A DNA stretch of 64,000 nucleotides from Membranipora membranacea (taxonomy: Eukaryota > Bryozoa > Gymnolaemata > Cheilostomatida > Membraniporidae): the NCBI GenBank assembly GCA_914767715.1, contig OU612070.1:22060025-22124024 (forward strand). Direction: 5' to 3'. Positions 57,322 to 64,000 of the stretch are shown piece by piece. The translations under genes and the position numbers were made by a program. The notes under the pieces are model-generated. The model made no database searches. It worked only from the letters and a program-made list of their open reading frames with translations, and was not told the origin of the DNA. Position 1 is the first letter of the stretch; the number at the start of each line of letters is the position of its first letter.

Positions 57322-58616
57322 CTATGGTGTGCCAATCAATCCAATTTTCCTATATTTGGATTCTCTGTCCGTGCAGGTGAAGCGGAAAAGATTTTGATCT
57401 GGCTCTTGATAAGGTATACTAACACTAATACTAACACTTGCTTATTTTGAGGTAGGTCTTTTGTTCTTGGTAGGAAGAATGAAGTTACCATTCGTTTAGT
57501 ATTTTTCTGCTTGATAGTATTGAATGAAACTTTTTGAACACTGAGTAAAAATTAAAAAACTTAGACTGTTGAGTTATCCTATCTAGACATGTATCAGCAC
57601 CAATGTTATAGTTGTTTTGTGTAATTATGTCAATTTATGTATCGTTGCTAAAATCAATGGTGATCGTGATATTAAATCAAATTTTAGCAGGATTTCCTTA
57701 GCATTGGAGAACCCACTTTTAATTGTGAATTTGATTATCAGCAACATTTCCCATCAAAGTGGATCAATTTTATGTAGTTAAGAGTTGTGGCCACACTGAT
57801 GTTGTCAGGACAACTCCTAAACAAGCATATGGTCAGTCATGTCAGCTGGTTTAGGACTGTCCCAATTTCCCAATGTATAGTTCAAATGATGGTTGAGCAG
57901 CAGGAATAGCAGCAACATAGCTTTTCCAGCAATAATATTATTACCTTCACATATGGTAGATCACTGTATATTTATTTAGATCTGGCTTGGTGTGCACATT
58001 AACTTAGACAAATAAAACGTAGCTTTTTGAGGTTTTATGTTGAATGAGAAACTCCTTATAATATCTTATCAAGTTTTTACATCATAAAAAATACATATAT
58101 ATAAGATTCAATACTTTTAGAACATCCTCTCGCAGACCTGTGATTTTTAGAGCTGAAAAGTGTAGGAGTGAGAAGAGAAAAAAACAACTTTTTTCAGTTT
58201 TTTTTGAGACGCAACCACTCATAATTTCTTTCTTCTTTATTTTTAATGCACTAAGCCTAATGTTATTGTTATTGTAATGATAGATGGTTTAAAAATACAC
58301 ATACATACATACATATATGAAATGGATGATAGCTGTTATGATAAAAAAATTCAAATTTAAATCTCGTGTCTGTCTTCTTGACCCAAATCTTGCATTTTCA
58401 TGAAAAAAAGAATTAGTAGTTCTGTATGAGTATACTTCTTTTCCCCTGCTGGTTGGTTCCAAGTTGAAAATATCTTAAGACTTGTGTCTGAAGCTATACA
58501 GAATAAGTTGACAAAGCCCGGTAGAATAACATACATACATACATAGTTATAAATCATAATAACATATGAGTCACTGTAATAAGGATATTTCATTCTACAG
58601 CATACGAGCTTAGCGG
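57322..58616. other. spacer between NHL-C and the minus-strand PAN gene (convergent)
   Basis: Both neighbouring genes end here. AT-rich, with the dispersed repeat at 58110-58320. Minus-strand frames at 58357-58593 show no domain. Confidence 0.6.
58110..58320 (-). repeat. dispersed repeat, inverted copy of 2366-2575
   Basis: Matches the reverse complement of 2366-2575, with shared 'atttttagagctgaaaagtg' and 'gtaatgatagatggttta'. Ends in a 'catacatacata' run. Confidence 0.7.
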
Positions 58617-59497
58617 TTAATCAAAGTCGTCGAGGTCCTTTCGAAGGTATATGATTTGAGATCCAAATCCAAGTTGTTTCTCTGTTGCGTTGACAGTAGC
58701 TATGTCAAAGATTGCACAACTTGCATTCAATGAGTAGATGAATCCAGCACATTCGATTATTTCGTTACACTTGATCATGCACTGCCGTATACTAAGCGAT
58801 GTGCTTAAAACCTCTGTATGATTCAGAACAGTTTGACCCAAGATCTTAATATGCATGTACTTTATTCCTAAACCAAATATCCACTCTTTCACTGTAATAA
58901 AGGAAGGAAAATAGCACATGATCACAATGCTATGGCTATGAGGCCTTACGGTTTTGTGAAGTTTATGACATCTGAGGAATTGTGAGCAAACACACTAACC
59001 GATTGCGCCATCTTGCAATTTATTCAGCTAGGCAAGATTTTCATTTTTGGGGAATGGGAAGGATGATGAGGGATGTTACAGACCATAATATAATGTGAAT
59101 GGTGAGCTGTTTACAAAAGACTTTATGTAAGGTCAAATGTTAGCTTAATACAATTGAATAATTCGTAACAACCTCTCAGGTAAACCTCAGTGTCTGTTGC
59201 AGAGGGACAAGAGGAGGCACATGGCACTGGTCTCCTAGAAGACAGTGTACAGCTTGTAGTAGTCTTTGAGTATGATATTGACACACAGTTTGTGTGTTGC
59301 TTGCATGTGTACACACAAGAGATCACATCCATAATATTTGTCATCCTCCTGTTGAATCCGACTTGCAACTGCTCCTGCCAAGGCATTCGCTGGAACCTGT
59401 CATGTCCATGCCTTGGGAAAGCTCCCCAGCTTTGAAGAATGGAGATAGCCTGTAACCACATATTCAAAATTGCGAGCATGGCGTGTCCGTTTGGCAT
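58617..59497 (-). CDS. small secreted protein with two PAN/Apple-like modules
   Basis: Two exons on the minus strand: 59497-59173 and 58891-58617 (stop 58619-58617); phases agree, 199 residues. The N-terminus MPNGHAMLAILNMWLQAISI is hydrophobic enough for a signal peptide. Module 1 reads VGFNRRMTNIMDVISCVYTC, NCVSISYSKTTTSCTLSS and ends VYLR; module 2, in the second exon, reads LSIRQCMIKCNEIIECAGFI, SCAIFD and ends IIYLRKDLDDFD. The spacing (C...C......C...y.....C.l) fits PAN/Apple domains, which bind proteins or carbohydrates. The exon 1 donor is weak (GTTGTT), so a longer exon 1 is possible. It lies tail-to-tail with NHL-C, whose C-terminus has a related half-module. Confidence 0.7.
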
Positions 59498-62400
59498 TTT
59501 TTGATGGAAATTAAAACAAAAGGACTAGATGTAATTCAGTTGCTTCCCTGCCTAGTTCACTTTAAACTGCGGTGTTCTGTTCCAGTGGTGTTTTACTTGC
59601 TGAGTTCTACTAGGCTCTATCATCTATCATCTATCTCAATCATTTTATTGTTTCCTTCCGAGTCTTGTGTTACTTGTGGCACTGTTTTCACTCACTCCCG
59701 TCTCACCTGGTTCACGCTCCTGATATCTTCACACATTCAACATATTCAACAGATTAACACCTTCCGTTGCTTATAACTTTTGCACAATCATTTCCTCCCA
59801 GACAAAGCTTGTTTTGACCACTTGATAAACATGGAAACGTCTGCCTGATAAATGCTAGCTGGCTGACACCAGTTTGCATCAGTGTATCGCATAGCTCACT
59901 GAGAATAATAGATTTGAGTGGTAATTTCCTTCAAAGTTCTTACAGAAATTACAGCTTTAATATCTAATATATATATATATATAATATGTGTATGATCTAG
60001 CCTTAGTTCCAACCGGAATTCTAAGAATTAATGGAATTAATGTGGTTGTGAAAGAATCAGGTTTTTGGTTTCATTCTAGTGTTTGCAGTCTAATTTAGAC
60101 TACAGCTCTAATTAATTATGTAGTGGGACCAAGTAGTAATAAATAGGTAACCTCCAAGAAGTTTAGTTTTACTCCTTCCTCCTTTATCACTGTGGTCTTA
60201 CAACCAAGGAGTGATTAATCCTTGATTAGACTGCATATATGAAAAAATGATACGTAATTAAGAAATTAAGGTGTGAAATGGTGGTGCACTCAACATGCTG
60301 ATTTATAGATATAAAATAGGTGAGAATTTTGCCATTGTGACAATGTTCATTGCTTTAACACAGACTTACACATGAACACAAAGCCCAAAGTCAGAAAATG
60401 CAGTAGTCTGATGGACTTAGCAACCGTTAGTAAAAATTACTCTTTCTTCAGATTAAGATGTTTCTGATAACAACGTATTCCATCTTTATTTTGTTCTGTA
60501 ATTAGTGTAGACAACTCTAATGACCATGAGGTACATAAAATTAAAAATCACTCAATCACAATTAAATTGGAGATCAATGAGTAAGGAAAGTTGTTGTTTA
60601 TTTTTCACAATTTCATTGCACTTCTAATTGATTTGAAGCTTTCATGTCATATATCAGGGAAATGATGAGTAAACAATATAATTAGCGCACCATCAACTGG
60701 TTTTACTACACTTATGTGGTTGAAGACAGGCCATTTCTGCTTTAAAAAAAAACTTCTTTGTAAAAGTGTTAAGAGGCACTGGATACGGGTTTATTTTATA
60801 TACGCATGCATTTATCACACGCACACAACTGAAGTTTTGTGGATAAATGTAGACTTGTCAAGGTGAAGTCATGCTGCAGTGACCATAGACGCAATTTATC
60901 ACAGACACATTAAATATTTTGTCTTCTTTGATAATGAAGATACCTCCTCAACGATTATCAATCTACTTGGCTAAGTTATAGCAAGGGCCAATTGAAACAT
61001 GGATAAGTGGCTGCTATAATCTGATCAAAGCTCAGTTAAATAGACTTTAGCAGACATTTAGCCTCGCCCTAGTTGAAACCTCTTGTCATCTCAACAATGT
61101 AGATCATGTACAGTTTGTTTATATTTATTTATTTATGCATGGTCTTTATTTGTCATTGACTTCGATCGGCAATAAAAAATAATTATATGAGTTATAAATT
61201 TTTATATCTCTGTAAGAGTCCAAAGTAACGAAGTAAACCGTGGTGTTGTGCCTAGTATATTATTATCAAATTATATGCTTGCCAATTATGTAAAAAATAC
61301 CTAAACTGCAATTCCTGTTAATGGTTTCCAAAAAATCTATCATGTTGCTGCAATAGTACTCAAAAATTTCTAATTTGAACTCTCGCTGAACTTCTGCCTC
61401 CAAATTAGGACCAAGATTAATGGGGTTTACATGACAACCTGCACCTAAACCAACATGATTACGGTCATTGTTTACCACTTAGTATTAAAAAACATTGAAA
61501 GATCATCAAGTGAAGTCATCTGGCATCTTCAGTTATGTGAAGAAATTCGTAGTCAACATGTGAGCCATGCACGTTGAGCCATTCCCCGCAGTATAAATGT
61601 TATATGATGAAAGTGTATATGAAGTTTATGTTTTAAGACAATACTTACACCAATGAACTGGTTTAGTTCATTGCTTACACATACAAAAGGAAAACATTGG
61701 AATTGATGTTACTTTAATGAAATTACTAATTAGTAATTAATCTGAGTTCACTTTTCCCTTCAATTATCATCAAGTTTGCCGTGTGCAAGTTTTCCTCTAC
61801 CGCAAATGTTTCAGATATTTATTTTGTGTTGCGAATCATTTATTTTATAGTTCAATTGAGTGAAACAAATGCGCTGTTGCAATGAATTTGGTTGCTTTTC
61901 TTTATTTCTTATGGTTGCAATGAATTAAGAAGTTATTACCAGCAAAGATATGACCATAACAGAGTGGCTCAACATGCCCCGTACAAAATGCGGACCTGGC
62001 TCAAAGTTCCCGTGCTTGGGGCACGTTGAGCCGCTTCCCAATTTTTTTTGAAACAGCAATATTTCGTTTTCTTTCTTCAATAGGTTTCTGACCTTACTCA
62101 TGTTGATGGAAGACATGAACACCAATTTCAGTGCCAAGTTTTGTTAATCTAGCACAATTCAACTGCATGTTACAATCAAATATTTAAAAACTGGCTCAAC
62201 GTACCCCGCCTTCCCCTATAGTCTTATTTCCATGGGTGAAAAGCAGGGGTTCATAGGTTGGCGGAGGCAGAGGCAGGACACAGATTTTCATGGCATCAAC
62301 CCACAAATGAAATAAATAAGGATCACATCTGCACTGACTAAGCACTCACCTGTATTTTACTGTCTTATCTCTGTCTCCTTGGAGTTCACCAAGTGACCAA

Positions 62401-63400
62401 ATGGCTATGTGTTATACGATTACCAGCAATACAACAGATCAATGTTAGCCTGTGTAAACGAGCAGCTACTGAAAATTACTGCAAACTATTACAAAATGGC
62501 GAATCATGATCAACTGCAAACATCACTATTTTTGTTACACCCGCTGCACAAGCATGGGCAGTTTATAATTACTGGCTCTGTTTCAAAGGTTGAACCAGTA
62601 TAGCTTTACAGGCAAGCAGCCAGCCAAGTATATAGACACAGAAGCTGTTTGTGAACTGCTTGTCTTACTGATGATTGATGTTGTGGTCTGTGCTTGGTTT
62701 ATTTTTCTACTGTAGAATTGATTGACCGTGCTGTAGTACAGTAACACTTAGCAGGTGGCTGCAAGCTATGTGAGTTTGGGGCCAAATTACAGTAAACAGG
62801 ATTATATTATTATTTGAAGCCATTTTTTATGAGCTCTATGAATGAGTTGACCTCTTGACAGAACTGTTATGTCTCTTATATTGACCAAGAATTGAACAAT
62901 AACTTTGGTCTATTTTGCCTGAATGTTTTGTGCTCTTCTCCAATAGTCCTTGTATCAATTGATGGGTGAGATCAACTTATGAAGTTTACCTTGACGCTAT
63001 CACAGCGCTAATTATGGCTGTTAGTAATTGGATAAAAAATTATATCTAACTAGATTTATGTCTCCTTCAATTTACTGTTATTTTCTGTCTGATTTCGGGG
63101 AAAGTGAAAGTTGTACCCACATAGTTTTTGTTCATCAAATAGTCATAGTCATTTACTCATCTTCCCTCGTGGTGGTTTCTTGTCATTAGAACGCTGGGGA
63201 TTTCCATGAAGATTAATACTAGGGATGAGGATTTATGACGTAGCAGTGGTACTGTACAACCATTGAATTCCATAAGACTAGGCTCTAGTTTTGTGCAAAA
63301 TCCATCACTGCTATGTAATTGAGTGGTATAGGAGGGACAAAACCCAACATGGATCATCAGAGATTGAGGAAGTCTGAGTGGGTATCAGAGCCCAGTCCTG
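59498..63400. other. AT-rich region without a recognised gene
   Basis: About 3.9 kb with short TA runs (59966-59987) and a repeat with 'ggctcaac.tgccccg' motifs at 61955-62215. Open frames here are short, low-complexity or hydrophobic by composition, and none has a domain. The promoter of the minus-strand PAN gene should be near 59500-59800. Confidence 0.55.
61955..62220. repeat. repeat with 'ggctcaacatgccccg' / 'ggctcaacgtaccccgcc' motifs
   Basis: 'gtggctcaacatgccccgta' (61964), 'gcacgttgagccgcttccc' (62021) and 'ctggctcaacgtaccccgcc' (62192) are related motifs in both orientations; a further 'gcacgttgagccattccccg' is at 61570. Probably remnants of a DNA transposon with such ends; boundaries unclear. 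Confidence 0.4.
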
Positions 63401-63467
63401 GTGTTTTATAGTATTGTCAGTACCAAAAATGGGCACTTGAGATATGTTGTTATATTCTTTGAGCCGC

Positions 63468-63733
63468 AGAAGTCAGAGGGTACAGATAGTTATGAAAACA
63501 AATGCACCCATAAACCTCCATGGTATTTAGTAACCACAAGCATAAACAACGAGCAGAGAGACACAGAAGTGATCCATCAAAGATGTAACAAAGACAAACG
63601 GAGCATGCTAATCCGGTCAGAAAATAGGAATTCCAGTGACGCAGTAATTTGGTTTTCCAATACATCAGTACCAAGTAAACTTCAGGGTGACACGACAGTA
63701 ATAAATCAGGAAAAGGAGCGGCAAAAGCTGTGA
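63468..63733 (+). CDS. doubtful ORF, possible exon, product unknown
   Basis: An open frame preceded by an acceptor-like 'ttctttgagccgcag' reads SEGTDSYENKCTHKPPWYLV and DAVIWFSNTSVPSKLQ, ending at 63731-63733. Its polar composition is protein-like but no domain is recognised. A longer minus-strand frame (63893-63450) covers the same bases; it is Leu/Cys-rich and looks like the shadow. The region runs to the window edge, so a gene may continue outside. Confidence 0.2.
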
Positions 63734-64000
63734 GATAACCGCACAGCTTTCTCGGATGACTCAGGAGAGTCAATAAAAGGGGAGGGCAGAAGCTGTGAGA
63801 TCTCAAGTTCTCACAGCTCAGGAGATTTCGGAAAAAGAGAATGGAGCCAAGAGGATGGGAGCAGGTGATACCAGACGGCGTCAACCACTTCAAAATCAGA
63901 GACCAATCTCAGTTTTATCTTTTGGGCATAATTAAATTACTGTCAGCTATCAGACATTCCATCTCCGTCTTTTTGGAGGGTTCAATCGCAAGGATTTAAA

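Noticed and set aside
63450-63893. 147-codon minus-strand frame, one of the longest open frames in the window.
   Set aside because: Leu/Cys-rich with no domain; its length is explained by the composition of the overlapping plus-strand sequence.

Overview
The window is nuclear DNA from a multicellular animal, most likely an aquatic invertebrate; I cannot name the species. Evidence: spliced genes with short exons and GT-AG introns of a few hundred bases, AT-rich spacers, animal extracellular domain types (WSC, carbohydrate sulfotransferase, NHL propeller, PAN/Apple), and many non-autonomous DNA transposons, SINEs and LINE remnants. No operons, bacterial signals, CRISPR arrays or viral genes were seen.

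Layout. 1-5397: AT-rich DNA with inverted-repeat elements, no supported gene. 5398-14475 (+): a multi-exon gene joining a WSC-like cysteine domain to a Golgi carbohydrate (CHST/GST-type) sulfotransferase; its first exon or exons were not found. 16340-20817 (-): a complete seven-exon phytanoyl-CoA dioxygenase (PhyH) family gene. 23533-28523 (+): a four-exon BTB/POZ protein gene whose introns hold two adjacent hAT-like elements and a 780-bp foldback element. 32386-41389 (+) and 42725-50958 (+): two paralogous eight-exon genes (here NHL-A and NHL-B) for secreted proteins with about six NHL-like propeller blades, a threonine-rich linker and a short cysteine-rich C-terminus; they lie in a tandem segmental duplication with a unit of about 9-10 kb. 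53554-57321 (+): a more diverged third member (NHL-C), apparently with a one-base frame problem. 58617-59497 (-): a small two-exon secreted protein with two PAN/Apple-like modules. 59498-64000: little beyond repeats and one doubtful ORF.

How the parts may fit: the right half looks like a cluster of secreted, cysteine-rich, mucin-like-linked recognition or matrix proteins, with expansion under way (A/B recent, C older, plus a PAN-only neighbour on the other strand). The left half carries a glycan-modifying enzyme with its own putative carbohydrate-binding WSC module. A functional link between these halves is inference only. All gene models were built by eye from reading frames, splice-site consensus and phase agreement; for NHL-A and NHL-B each predicted exon is matched by a same-phase exon in the paralogue, which is strong internal support.
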